Of a DNA stretch of 64,000 nt, positions 16,300-26,123 are shown in pieces; position 1 is the first letter of the stretch; every line of letters begins with the position of its first letter. The notes under the pieces are model-generated. The model was not told the origin of the DNA and searched no databases. It worked only from the letters and a program-made list of their open reading frames with translations. The stretch comes from Lacinutrix sp. WUR7. Its GTDB lineage: Bacteria > Bacteroidota > Bacteroidia > Flavobacteriales > Flavobacteriaceae. The translations under genes and the position numbers were made by a program. The DNA is taken from NCBI RefSeq assembly GCF_016864015.1, contig NZ_CP045067.1:1585001-1649000 (forward strand), read 5' to 3'.

Positions 16300-19176
16300 A
16301 TGATTAAAAACTACCTAGTGGCAATGATGCTTTTCTTTGGAGCTTCTCAAATCATTGCACAACAGCAAATTACCGGAAATGTTTCGGATGATTCTGGTCC
16401 AATACCAGGAGCTTCTGTGATTGTTAAAGGAACTACAACAGGAACCACAACAGATTTTGATGGTAATTACACCATTGAAGCTAACAATGGGGATACATTA
16501 ATGTTTTCTTATGTTGGTTATGATGAAAAAGAAGTAATTGTAACTGGAAAGGTAATGAATGTGACTTTAGTCTCAGGAGTTGCTTTAGATGAAGTTGTGT
16601 TAGTTGGATCCAGAAGAGCAGGAAGGACTGTTTTAGATTCTCCTGTACCTATAGATGTTATAGATGTTAAAGAAATAGCGTCGTTAGGAGCACAAACAAC
16701 AGTAAATGAAATTTTAAATTATGTTGCGCCTTCATTTACATCTAATGCACAAACGGTTTCTGATGGAACAGATCACGTTGATCCAGCTTCATTAAGAGGG
16801 TTAGGTCCTGATCAAGTATTAGTTTTAATTAATGGGAAAAGGCGTCATAAATCTTCTTTAGTTAATGTGAATGGTACCGTTGGTACTGGAACAGTAGGTA
16901 CCGATATGAATTCTATACCTTCTGCTGCTATTTCTAAAATAGAAGTATTACGAGATGGTGCTGCTGCACAATATGGATCGGATGCTATTGCAGGTGTAAT
17001 TAATATTGTATTAAAAAAAGCGACTAATGAGTTGACTTTAAATGTGAATAGTGGTGCAAATATTAGTCAACATTCTGAGCAATATGACGAAGGTGGTATT
17101 GATGGTGAGAAATTTCAAATTGATGCGAACTATGGTGTAGATTTAGGTAAAAACGGTGGTTATATTAATTTTACTGGTTCTTTAGAAAATAGAGGAGCAA
17201 CCAATAGAAGTGATGCTATGGGACAACCAATATACACGATGTTTGATATTGCAGCTAGAAACTTAGGTTACGATACCGCATATAATATGAATCCTGGTGC
17301 CTTAGCAAGTTATGTTGCTGGCTTAGATCCAACTTTACAAGCAGTTTATGATGCAGGTGTTGCTAATGGAGATTCTTATTTAGATATCATTGCATCGGAT
17401 GGTGCCACTTTTGGTGGTGACACATCCAATCCTGCTCCAATTTCAGAATATGAATTAGCGCAACGTGGTTTATCTCGTGATGATTTTAGAATGAAAGTTG
17501 GACAGTCTAAACTTCGTGGAGGAAAATTCATGATGAATATGGAGTTACCATTAGACGATAATGGTTCTTCCTTTTATTCTTTTGGAGGTATTAGTTTTAG
17601 AGATGGTTTAGGGGCTGGGTTCTATAGAAGACCTGCGTATACAGATGGAAGAGGTAATCAAGAAGCATTGCCAAATGGTTTTTTACCACATATAGCATCT
17701 AAAATTATAGATAAGTCTTTTGCAGCAGGAATAAAAGGTAAGATTGGCGATTGGGATGTAGACTTTTCTAATACCTATGGTACCAATAGTTTCGATTTTA
17801 CTATCGAAAATACCGTTAATGCAACTTTAGGGACGTCTTCTCCTAGAGAATTTGAAGCAGGAGGTTTTTCTTTTGCACAAAACACTACTAACTTGGATAT
17901 TTCTAAATTTTATGAAGATACTTTTGCAGGATTTAACGTTGCTTTTGGAGCAGAGTATAGAGTAGAAAATTATCAAGAAATAGCAGGTGAAGAGGCTTCT
18001 TGGGCTAGCTACGATGTTAATGGTCAAATAGTAACAGGAGCTACACCAAATGGGGATTTAGTAACTAGTTATTTTGGAAGTGTTGTTCCGGGTGGAGCAC
18101 AAGTTTTTCCAGGATATAGACCAGAAAATGAGGTAAATCAAAACAGAAATAGTTATGCTGGTTATTTGGATTTAGAAGCAGATATTACGGAAGCATTTTT
18201 AGTAAGTACCGCTTTTAGATATGAAAATTATAATGATTTTGGGGATACCTTTAACTGGAAGTTAGCTTCTAAATATAAGTTTTCTGATAATTTAGCTTTA
18301 AGAGCTGCAGTAAGTACAGGGTTTAGAGCGCCAGATTTACACCAAATTTATTTTAATGCAACTGCAACACAATTTGTTGGAGGTATACCAATAGAACAAG
18401 GAACTTTCGCAAATAATAGTAGGTTAGCACAGATTTTAGGTATAGAGCAATTAAAAGAAGAAACTTCTAGAAACTTTAGTTTAGGTTTTACCGCTAAATT
18501 ACCAGATTTGGGTTTAAAATTCACCGTGGATGGTTATATAGTAAACGTAGAAGATAGAGTAGGTTTAACTAAAAGTTTTGGACCAATTGATGCAGAATCT
18601 CAAGAGATATTTGATGCTGCAGCTGCAACAGCAGCTAAGTTTTTCACTAATGGATTTGATGTAGATACCTATGGTGTTGATGTAGTAGTTGCACATAGTA
18701 TGTCTTTAGGTGAAGCAAAATTAACCAATAACCTTTCTGCTACTTTTAGAAAAGTGGAAGTAAAGAATGTAAAAGAAATTCTTGGTGAAGAGATTTTGGA
18801 CGAAACCTTAAAAGGGTATATTGAAGATGCTATGCCAAGAGCAAAAATAAATTTAACAAATACCTATAAACGTGAAAAATGGAGTGCTATGCTTCGTAAT
18901 GTATACTTTGGTGCTGTAAATGATCCAGATTTTAGAGGTACAGCAACACCAGTAGAATATGGTGCCAAAATTGTAACCGACTTAACGGCTTCTTATGACT
19001 TATTCGATAATTTAAGAATTACCGCTGGTGCTAACAATCTATTTGATATATATCCAGACGAAGTACCTTTTGAAGGATCTCAATATGGAGATCAATTTAT
19101 CTTCTCTCGTAGAACTTCTCAATTCGGATTTAATGGTCGTTATGTATTTGGTAGATTAACCTTCACTTTAAAATAA
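16300..19176 (+). CDS. TonB-dependent outer-membrane receptor, paralogue 2
   Basis: 958 residues. Signal peptide about 1-20 (IIAQQQ), CarboxypepD_reg-like domain with SDDSGPIPGASVIVKGT, identical in this block to the upstream paralogue, TonB-box-like DEVVLVG, plug domain with IEVLRDGAAAQYGSDAIAGV and a C-terminal barrel ending FGRLTFTLK. It is about 80 residues longer than paralogue 1, mainly through an insertion after the plug (about residues 255-400). It probably imports a related but different ligand. The lipoprotein gene starts six bases after its stop, so the two are one transcript and the lipoprotein is the best candidate for a partner. Confidence 0.92.
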   Translation: MIKNYLVAMMLFFGASQIIAQQQITGNVSDDSGPIPGASVIVKGTTTGTTTDFDGNYTIEANNGDTLMFSYVGYDEKEVIVTGKVMNVTLVSGVALDEVVLVGSRRAGRTVLDSPVPIDVIDVKEIASLGAQTTVNEILNYVAPSFTSNAQTVSDGTDHVDPASLRGLGPDQVLVLINGKRRHKSSLVNVNGTVGTGTVGTDMNSIPSAAISKIEVLRDGAAAQYGSDAIAGVINIVLKKATNELTLNVNSGANISQHSEQYDEGGIDGEKFQIDANYGVDLGKNGGYINFTGSLENRGATNRSDAMGQPIYTMFDIAARNLGYDTAYNMNPGALASYVAGLDPTLQAVYDAGVANGDSYLDIIASDGATFGGDTSNPAPISEYELAQRGLSRDDFRMKVGQSKLRGGKFMMNMELPLDDNGSSFYSFGGISFRDGLGAGFYRRPAYTDGRGNQEALPNGFLPHIASKIIDKSFAAGIKGKIGDWDVDFSNTYGTNSFDFTIENTVNATLGTSSPREFEAGGFSFAQNTTNLDISKFYEDTFAGFNVAFGAEYRVENYQEIAGEEASWASYDVNGQIVTGATPNGDLVTSYFGSVVPGGAQVFPGYRPENEVNQNRNSYAGYLDLEADITEAFLVSTAFRYENYNDFGDTFNWKLASKYKFSDNLALRAAVSTGFRAPDLHQIYFNATATQFVGGIPIEQGTFANNSRLAQILGIEQLKEETSRNFSLGFTAKLPDLGLKFTVDGYIVNVEDRVGLTKSFGPIDAESQEIFDAAAATAAKFFTNGFDVDTYGVDVVVAHSMSLGEAKLTNNLSATFRKVEVKNVKEILGEEILDETLKGYIEDAMPRAKINLTNTYKREKWSAMLRNVYFGAVNDPDFRGTATPVEYGAKIVTDLTASYDLFDNLRITAGANNLFDIYPDEVPFEGSQYGDQFIFSRRTSQFGFNGRYVFGRLTFTLK

Positions 19177-19182
19177 AAAATT

Positions 19183-20004
19183 ATGAAAAATAAAAAATCA
19201 ATTTATAAATTATTCTTACTACTTGCAGTTGTGTTTGTAGTAAGTTGTGATGATAGTGATGACGTTAATGATGTTGTTTCTGGTATTGACAGCGGTTTAG
19301 ATGTTAGTAATGATCTTTTCTTTAATAACGATACAGCATCTGCAAATATCTTTACAGGAACAGATATACCTAACGATCTTACCGTAGGGACACTAACTGC
19401 CTTATCTGCAGATACTAATGTGGTTTTTGATGTAATGTATCAAGATGGAACTACTGCTACTGAAGGTGTAGACTATATGGTTAATGATGGAGTGATTACT
19501 TCGGGATCACAAGATGGTACTGGGAGTATTACCTTTTTAAATTTAGGAGATTTTGAGGTTTCTATTGCTGGTAATGACGGCTCTAGTCTTGATAATACGC
19601 CTTCAAAACTTATTTTTAAAGTAGTGCCAACAGTTACTTTTTCCATGGTATGGGATGATCCTTTTTATGATTATGATATGTTTTATATGGACGGAATAGA
19701 TTTAACCATGAATGATGTGTATACTAATGGTACATCCCCTGATTTGAATGCTTTAGGTTATAGTGGAGGTATTTCTAATTTTGAATCGGTTACCATTTTA
19801 TCTACAGATTTAGTAGGAGATACATACTTATATCTTGAAGATTTTTATAACGATAATGCAAGTGTAGATGTTACTTTAACGGTTGCCGTGCAAGGTGGAA
19901 CTAGTACCGATTTTACGATTGTAATGGATATGGATAAATGGGCTTTTAAAGTACAAGGAACACAAACTGATTCTGGAGTTACTTTTGTATATGAAGTTTT
20001 ATAA
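19183..20004 (+). CDS. surface lipoprotein associated with TonB receptor 2
   Basis: 273 residues. A lipoprotein signal peptide ends in the lipobox VVSC at about residues 19-22. The cysteine is followed by DDSDD, an acidic stretch that in Bacteroidota acts as a lipoprotein export signal to the cell surface. The mature part is rich in Asp, Thr and Gly and looks all-beta; residues about 80-125 (TEGVDYMVNDGVI) resemble Calx-beta or Ig-like repeats. No enzymatic motif is visible. Position six bases after the receptor gene suggests a ligand-binding or receptor-capping role similar to SusE/SusD-type lipoproteins, but it is not a recognisable SusD. A terminator follows. Confidence 0.75.
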   Translation: MKNKKSIYKLFLLLAVVFVVSCDDSDDVNDVVSGIDSGLDVSNDLFFNNDTASANIFTGTDIPNDLTVGTLTALSADTNVVFDVMYQDGTTATEGVDYMVNDGVITSGSQDGTGSITFLNLGDFEVSIAGNDGSSLDNTPSKLIFKVVPTVTFSMVWDDPFYDYDMFYMDGIDLTMNDVYTNGTSPDLNALGYSGGISNFESVTILSTDLVGDTYLYLEDFYNDNASVDVTLTVAVQGGTSTDFTIVMDMDKWAFKVQGTQTDSGVTFVYEVL

Positions 20005-20025
20005 AAAAAAGTATTTATTAATAAA

Positions 20026-20057
20026 AAAAAATCCGAAGCATGTGCTTCGGATTTTTT
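20026..20057. terminator. bidirectional intrinsic terminator
   Basis: Fourteen-base arms (AAAAAATCCGAAGC / GCTTCGGATTTTTT) around a four-base loop, lying between convergent genes. It has A/T tracts on both sides, so it can stop both the lipoprotein and the RND transcripts. Confidence 0.85.
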
Positions 20058-20078
20058 ATTTCTTCTATTGTAGGTTTT

Positions 20079-23000
20079 CTATTCTTCGGTAATAGCAACT
20101 GTTGTATTAGCTCTATTTCGTAACCACATTTTAAACTTTGTAACTAAGTAGAATAAAATAGGGACTACAATTAGTGTTAAGAAAGTAGCAATGAATAAAC
20201 CGTAAATTACTGTCCAAGCTAATGGACCCCAAAATACCACGTTGTCTCCTCCCATATAAATATGTGGGTTAAACTCACTGAATAAAGTAAAGAAGTTAAT
20301 GTTTAAACCAATAGCTAAAGGAATTAGACCTAGTATAGTAGTAATTGCTGTTAATAATACAGGACGTAAACGTGCTTTTCCTGCTTTAACAATACTTTCA
20401 AATAGGTCATCTTCTTCTAAGTAGTCCTCTTTCTCAAGATTTAAATCATGCTTTTTTCTATCAATTAGAAGTTGTGCATAATCGAGTAGTACTACACCAT
20501 TATTTACTACAATTCCTGCTAGCGATATAATACCAACCATAGTCATCATAATAACAAAGGCACTTCCTGTGATAACAATACCTCCAAATACACCAATGAA
20601 ACTCAAGAAAATAGCCAACATAATAATCGTTGGTTTTGAAATGGAGTTAAATTGAAAAATTAGAATAAAGAAAATTAATCCTAATCCAGTAAAGAACGCA
20701 CCAACTAAGAAAGTCATTTGTTTGTTTTGTTCTTCAATTTGCCCAGTATAATCAATTCTAACATTTTTTGGTAAACCTTCATAGTTTTTCATTTCATTTT
20801 GCACTTGTGCAACAATAACTCCAGCATCAGTAAATCCAGGAGAAAGTGCAGAGTAAACAGTAACGACACGCTTGGTGTCTTTATGCTTAATAGCGTTGAA
20901 ACCAGAATTGTTTTCATATTTTGTTACCGCAGAAACAGGTACGCTTTTTAACTGACCAGTATTATCTCTAAAAGTGATATTCTGATTAAATAGTGCACTT
21001 TTGTTATATCTAATGTCTTCATTAAAACGAACATAAATATCAAAATCATCACCATCTTCTTTATAGATTCCAGCCTTAGAACCAAAAATAGAATTACGTA
21101 ATTGTTGTCCAACCTGTAATGCGCTAACACCTAGTTCTCCTGCTTTTTCACGATCAACTGTAACACGCATGGTTGGCTTGTCTTTGTTTACGTTAATTTT
21201 AAGCTCATCAATACCAGGAATGTTTTTCGTATTAATAAACTCACGCATGTTTTCTGCTACAGCAATTAACTCATTATAATCATCTCCTTCAATCTCAATG
21301 TTAATTGGCGATCCAGCTGGTGGACCGTTAACATCTTTTTCCACAGAAATTAAAACACCAGGATAAATCCCTACTAATGAAGATTGCACTTTTTGTCTTA
21401 GCAGCTCACTATCTTCTCCTCTACGGAATTTATATTCTCGCATAGAAGCTGTAATCTTTGCTTTATGTGGCGTTTCTGCTGCAGATCCCATATCTGTCTG
21501 AGCATTTCCAGCACCAGCACCAACTTGTGATACAGCACTTTCCACCATAAAGTTATAACCATTGTCCATGTATTGCGAGCTGTTTAAAACAGTTACAACG
21601 TGTTTTTCTATTTCTTTAGTTATTGTATTTGTTTTTTCAATTGCTGTACCTTCCGGATATTCTATATAAACAATAATTTGATTCGGTTTATTATCTGGAA
21701 AGAACTCTACTTTAGTTCGTTGTGAACTTAATGAAGCTCCAAAGGCTACAAAAGCAAGTATTAATAAAGCAAAAGTACCAAACGTTAATACATAGGGTTT
21801 CCAACCAGAAAGCGCCCAACGTAATTTTTTCTCATACCAACGTTCGAGTCTAACCAACGTTTTTATTTGAAAATTATTAGCCCATTTACGTATAAACCAT
21901 CTGTAAAACCAAAGCATGATAGCAGTAAAAATCATTAATGTTCCTAGTCCTCTATAAGCGCCACCAAAAAGTAAAATGAGTACACCTATGATTGCAATAA
22001 TACTTGTGGTTTTAATAATTTGCTTTAATGGCATGTCTTTGTCTTCAATACTCATGAATTGAGAAACTAAAACAGAGTTAAAGAAAATAGCAACAAATAG
22101 AGAAGATCCTAAAACTACAGAAAGTGTAATTGGTAAGATCATCATGAAATCACCCATAATTCCTGGCCATAAACCTAATGGGATAAAAGCCGCAACCGTA
22201 GTCGCTGTAGATATAATAATAGGAAAGGCAATCTCGCTAATTCCTTTTTTAGCCGCTTCAATTCTACCCATGCCTTCTTCATCCATAAGCCTGTATACAT
22301 TTTCAACAACTACAATCCCGTTATCTACCAGCATACCAAGTCCCATGATTAACCCAAAAAGAACCATAGTATTTAAACTGTGACCTAGGAGGTTTAATAT
22401 CATTAACGACATGAACATAGACATAGGAATTGCAAACCCAACAAAAATGGCGTTTTTAAATCCTAAAAAGAACATTAAAACGGTAACTACTAAGATAATT
22501 CCGAAAATAATATTGTTTACCAAATCATCAACTTGACCAATGGTTTTAGGAGATTGATCATTAGTAATGGTTACTTCTAAATCTTGAGGAAATATATTGT
22601 CTTTAGCTTCTTGAACAATTAACTGTACTTGTTCTGCAGCCGCTACCATGTTTTTACCTGCACGTTTTTTTACGTCCAGCATTACAACAGGCTTTTCAAA
22701 CTCTCTTGCAAATGTGTTTTTGTCTTCTTCTTTAAAGGTAACCGTTCCAATATCTTTAAGATAGATGGCGTTACCATTTTCTGCTTTTACAACAAAATTG
22801 TTCAATTCAGAAGGTTTTTCTATTTCACCTATTATTCTAATTGTACGACGTTGTCCGCTAGTTATTAAATTACCTGCAGACATAGTAATATTCCCGTTTT
22901 TTATAGCACCAATAACATCATTAAAAGTTACATCCGCAGCCATCATTTTATAAATGTCTACAGCAACTTCTACTTCTTTTTCTTGTGCACCACGAATATC

Positions 23001-23567
23001 TGCTTTTTTAATTTCTTGAATATCTTCAATTTCATCTTGAAGGTATTCTGCAAAATCTTTTAATTTTTCAACAGGATAATCACCAGAAATATTAATGTTA
23101 AGAATTGGCATTTCTTCCGAAAGACTTAAATCAAAAACATCCGGTTCTACTTTAGCATCATTAAAAGTAGGCCAATCTTCACCAGAAGTTTCGGTGTCTA
23201 TTTCGTCTTTAACTTTTTGTTTTGCTTGCTCTACAGTAATGTCTTCATCAAACTCTACCACTACCATCGAGTAATCTTCCTGTGATGTGGAGGTAATTTC
23301 AACCACATTACTAACCGATTTTAATCGATCTTCTAGAGGGTCTGTGATCAGTTTCTCTATATCTTCGGCAGTATTTCCAGGAAACACAGAGCTAACATAT
23401 ATTTTAGTTTCATTAACTTCTGGGAAATTTTCTCTTGGCATGCTAAAAAAAGCAGTGATACCAATGTAAAAAATAACAGCAATAAGCACATACATGGTAG
23501 TCTTATTGTTAATTGCCCAAGAGGATAAACCAAATTCCTTCTCTATCTTTTTTTTCTTTTTTGTCAT
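20079..23567 (-). CDS. RND-superfamily efflux transporter, inner-membrane pump
   Basis: 1162 residues. AcrB/HAE-like: 12 membrane spans in two halves (first span about 21-40) and two large periplasmic loops. The TM4 region reads GMLVDNGIVVVENV, so of the AcrB Asp407-Asp408 pair only the first acidic residue is kept and the second is Asn. The TM10 counterpart of AcrB Lys940 is in IVVNNGVVLLDY, also Asn. An extra hydrophobic block occurs in the middle (about 515-560), making it longer than AcrB (1049). It exports drugs, bile-like compounds or metabolites together with the adjacent MFP and TolC proteins. It is the last gene of the tetR-controlled operon, 10 bases after the MFP gene. Confidence 0.92.
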   Translation of the reverse strand: MTKKKKKIEKEFGLSSWAINNKTTMYVLIAVIFYIGITAFFSMPRENFPEVNETKIYVSSVFPGNTAEDIEKLITDPLEDRLKSVSNVVEITSTSQEDYSMVVVEFDEDITVEQAKQKVKDEIDTETSGEDWPTFNDAKVEPDVFDLSLSEEMPILNINISGDYPVEKLKDFAEYLQDEIEDIQEIKKADIRGAQEKEVEVAVDIYKMMAADVTFNDVIGAIKNGNITMSAGNLITSGQRRTIRIIGEIEKPSELNNFVVKAENGNAIYLKDIGTVTFKEEDKNTFAREFEKPVVMLDVKKRAGKNMVAAAEQVQLIVQEAKDNIFPQDLEVTITNDQSPKTIGQVDDLVNNIIFGIILVVTVLMFFLGFKNAIFVGFAIPMSMFMSLMILNLLGHSLNTMVLFGLIMGLGMLVDNGIVVVENVYRLMDEEGMGRIEAAKKGISEIAFPIIISTATTVAAFIPLGLWPGIMGDFMMILPITLSVVLGSSLFVAIFFNSVLVSQFMSIEDKDMPLKQIIKTTSIIAIIGVLILLFGGAYRGLGTLMIFTAIMLWFYRWFIRKWANNFQIKTLVRLERWYEKKLRWALSGWKPYVLTFGTFALLILAFVAFGASLSSQRTKVEFFPDNKPNQIIVYIEYPEGTAIEKTNTITKEIEKHVVTVLNSSQYMDNGYNFMVESAVSQVGAGAGNAQTDMGSAAETPHKAKITASMREYKFRRGEDSELLRQKVQSSLVGIYPGVLISVEKDVNGPPAGSPINIEIEGDDYNELIAVAENMREFINTKNIPGIDELKINVNKDKPTMRVTVDREKAGELGVSALQVGQQLRNSIFGSKAGIYKEDGDDFDIYVRFNEDIRYNKSALFNQNITFRDNTGQLKSVPVSAVTKYENNSGFNAIKHKDTKRVVTVYSALSPGFTDAGVIVAQVQNEMKNYEGLPKNVRIDYTGQIEEQNKQMTFLVGAFFTGLGLIFFILIFQFNSISKPTIIMLAIFLSFIGVFGGIVITGSAFVIMMTMVGIISLAGIVVNNGVVLLDYAQLLIDRKKHDLNLEKEDYLEEDDLFESIVKAGKARLRPVLLTAITTILGLIPLAIGLNINFFTLFSEFNPHIYMGGDNVVFWGPLAWTVIYGLFIATFLTLIVVPILFYLVTKFKMWLRNRANTTVAITEE

Positions 23568-23577
23568 TGTCTTTGGT

Positions 23578-24750
23578 TTAGTAATTTATTACTTTAACAG
23601 TTTGACCATCTTTTACACTTCGTGCTCCCTCTTTAATAAGTTCTGCATCATTTTCAATACCTTCCAAAACTTCAATCACATCACCTTGAGTTCTCCCTGT
23701 TTTTATAATAATTTTCTTAGCAACACCTTCTTTGTTGGCGTTTTTATTGTTTACTACATAAACGTATTGTTCTCCTTCTGCGTTTTCAGAAATGATACTT
23801 TGCGGAATTAATAACGCTTCTTCGTTAGTGTAGTCGTTAATTTTAAGCTTTGCAGTTAAATTAGGTTTTATTGTTTTGTCTTTATTAGGAATAGCAACTT
23901 CTATTTTAAACGTACGATTAGATGGATTGATAAAATCTCCAGCTTGACGTATGGTAGTTTCTACAGTTTTCCCTAAAATTGGAAATTCTGCAGTCACATC
24001 TTTACCTTTTACAACGTTTGCAATGTATGCTTCTGGAACATCGGTTTCAATATACATGTCGTCCAGATTAATAATTCTAATTAATTGCGATTGGCCTGCT
24101 GCAACAACACTTCCTTGTTCTGTAATAACATCGTCTATTGTTCCAGAAAAAGGTGCTTTTACATTTGTTTTACCTAACTGTTGTTGTAATTGATTCACTG
24201 CTTGGGTTTGTGCATCATAGTTAGATTTGGCTTGCAAATACTGAATTTCACTTCCAATTTTTTGTTTCCACAGTCTTTCTTGACGCTCAAAAGTAGTTTT
24301 TGCTAAATCTGCTTGAATTTGTAATTGTGCTACTTGTTGGCTTAATCCACCATCATCAATTTTAGCAAGTAATTGTCCTTTAGTTACTTTCTGTCCTTCT
24401 TTTACATATACCTTAGTAAGTATACCGTTGTATTCAGGATATATTACAATTAGATTTTTTGTAGTTACATTACCTTGAATTTCTAATACATGTTTAAACA
24501 CTTCATGTTTTGCCGTAAAAGTGGTTATTAATGGTATTTTTTTAACCGTATCTAATTTAGAAATAGCTTCGTCTAAGATTGTGATTTTATCATGAATTAC
24601 TTTTTGGTCATCAACTAGTTCTGTTCTTTTATTTCTTATTTTTTCTAAATTTTCAGTAGCTAAAATATTTTCTACCGAGTTTTTCTTTTTTTCACCTCCA
24701 CAAGAGACTAATAAGAGCGTAAGAATTATTAGGGGATATATATTTTTCAT
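23578..24750 (-). CDS. RND periplasmic adaptor (membrane-fusion lipoprotein)
   Basis: 390 residues from the ATG at 24750. This start is chosen because it gives a standard lipoprotein signal peptide with lipobox LVSC (Cys17) and begins 22 bases after the upstream stop; the ATG at 24792 would overlap tolC and spoil the signal. An N-terminal coiled segment (about 25-65), a biotinyl-lipoyl-like domain (GILTKVYVKEGQKVTKGQ), a hairpin with heptad-like Gln/Leu pattern and a beta-barrel domain follow. It links the inner-membrane RND pump to the outer-membrane channel. Middle gene of the operon. Confidence 0.92.
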   Translation of the reverse strand: MKNIYPLIILTLLLVSCGGEKKKNSVENILATENLEKIRNKRTELVDDQKVIHDKITILDEAISKLDTVKKIPLITTFTAKHEVFKHVLEIQGNVTTKNLIVIYPEYNGILTKVYVKEGQKVTKGQLLAKIDDGGLSQQVAQLQIQADLAKTTFERQERLWKQKIGSEIQYLQAKSNYDAQTQAVNQLQQQLGKTNVKAPFSGTIDDVITEQGSVVAAGQSQLIRIINLDDMYIETDVPEAYIANVVKGKDVTAEFPILGKTVETTIRQAGDFINPSNRTFKIEVAIPNKDKTIKPNLTAKLKINDYTNEEALLIPQSIISENAEGEQYVYVVNNKNANKEGVAKKIIIKTGRTQGDVIEVLEGIENDAELIKEGARSVKDGQTVKVINY

Positions 24751-24772
24751 TATAAAGTGTTTTCTGGTTGAT

Positions 24773-26116
24773 TTAGTTTTTTGGTATTTCATTTAAAACA
24801 GTTTCTAGTTCTGCTTTGGTGTTAATTACATTTAACATCGCTTGTAATAATTCTTGCTGTGCTGTATATAATTGTGTTTGTGCTTGACGTAAATCGAAAC
24901 TAGATGAAATACCTTCAAAAAATTTGATTTGGTTTTTTTGTTCAATGCGCTCTGCTAGGTTTAAATTATCTTTTTTGTTGGTATAATCTTCCATTGCAAA
25001 TTGGTAATCGCTTTTTGCAGATGCTATTTGTAGTTTTAATTGTTGTTGTGTTTCTGTTAAGTCATCTTGCGCTTTTTCAAGATTTACTTTAGCTCTTTGT
25101 GTAGAAGCGCTTCGCATTCCAGAACTAAATAGTGGGATATTTAAGCTTACACCAAATAAAGATGAACCAAACCATTTTTGGTTTGTGTTGGCAAAATGAA
25201 ATTTTTCATTATATGCTGTGTATCCACCATTTATAAATGCATCCAGTGTTGGTAAAGACTTGCTTTTCTCTAGCTTAAGTAATAACTCTTTAGAAACTTT
25301 GTCGTTTGCTGCAATTTTAAAATCTATGGTGTTTTCTACATTTTCTTCCACATCTAATAAGCTTAAAACTGAATTGTAGTTTGCTAATCCTTCTAGGTTT
25401 TGGGTTAATATAGAATCTGTATTCACATCTAGTCCAAGTGTGATGTTAAACATTTGGTATGCTAGTTTTTTAAGTCTTTCGGTATTTTTTAACTGACTTT
25501 CAACTCCCGAAAGGGTAATTTGTAATTGCTCTACACTTTCTTCTTCCTCTAAACCGTTTTCAAATATTTTAGTTATTTCAAAAATGTTTTTCTCTAAAAC
25601 AGTAATGTTTCTTGTTAAAACGGCAATGCTTTCTTCTGCTAATAATACATTTCCGTAGGCGTTAATCACCGCTTTACGGACTTCTAAATCTGTTTTTTCT
25701 TTAGCGTTTTTAGAAATTTCTAAATATACTTTAGCAGATTGTAGACCTACTAAATAAGAACCATCAAATAGTTTTTGTGTTAAAGTAGCTGTTGCTGCTG
25801 TGTTTTGTTTTGTGCTAAAGGTAACAGGAACAAATGTTCCAGGTGCTCCTCCAGTGAGTTCGGCAGGAAGGAGTGTAACTTGTTGTTTTAACCAGTTTTG
25901 GTAATCTACAGATGCGCTTAACTGTGGTAAGCCTGTTGCTGTGGTTTCCCATTTTTGTAATTCTGCTGCTCTAATATCTCGAACTGCGTTTTTTGCTGTT
26001 CTATTATTTTCTAAAGCATAATCTATTGCTTCTTGTAAGCTGAATTTTGTCGTGGTTTCTTGCGAAAAAATAGCAGTAGTTATTAAGAATAATAGAAGTG
26101 TGATACTTTTTTTCAT
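24773..26116 (-). CDS. TolC-family outer-membrane efflux channel
   Basis: 447 residues. Signal peptide about 1-18 (TAIFSQ). Two repeated OEP domains, rich in long amphipathic helices, for example the repeats around residues 20-215 and 260-440. It forms the outer-membrane and periplasmic tunnel of the tripartite pump. It is the first transport gene of the operon, seven bases after the tetR-type regulator. Some channels of this type serve several pumps; here the gene order indicates a dedicated one. Confidence 0.92.
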   Translation of the reverse strand: MKKSITLLLFLITTAIFSQETTTKFSLQEAIDYALENNRTAKNAVRDIRAAELQKWETTATGLPQLSASVDYQNWLKQQVTLLPAELTGGAPGTFVPVTFSTKQNTAATATLTQKLFDGSYLVGLQSAKVYLEISKNAKEKTDLEVRKAVINAYGNVLLAEESIAVLTRNITVLEKNIFEITKIFENGLEEEESVEQLQITLSGVESQLKNTERLKKLAYQMFNITLGLDVNTDSILTQNLEGLANYNSVLSLLDVEENVENTIDFKIAANDKVSKELLLKLEKSKSLPTLDAFINGGYTAYNEKFHFANTNQKWFGSSLFGVSLNIPLFSSGMRSASTQRAKVNLEKAQDDLTETQQQLKLQIASAKSDYQFAMEDYTNKKDNLNLAERIEQKNQIKFFEGISSSFDLRQAQTQLYTAQQELLQAMLNVINTKAELETVLNEIPKN

Positions 26117-26123
26117 TCGATTG

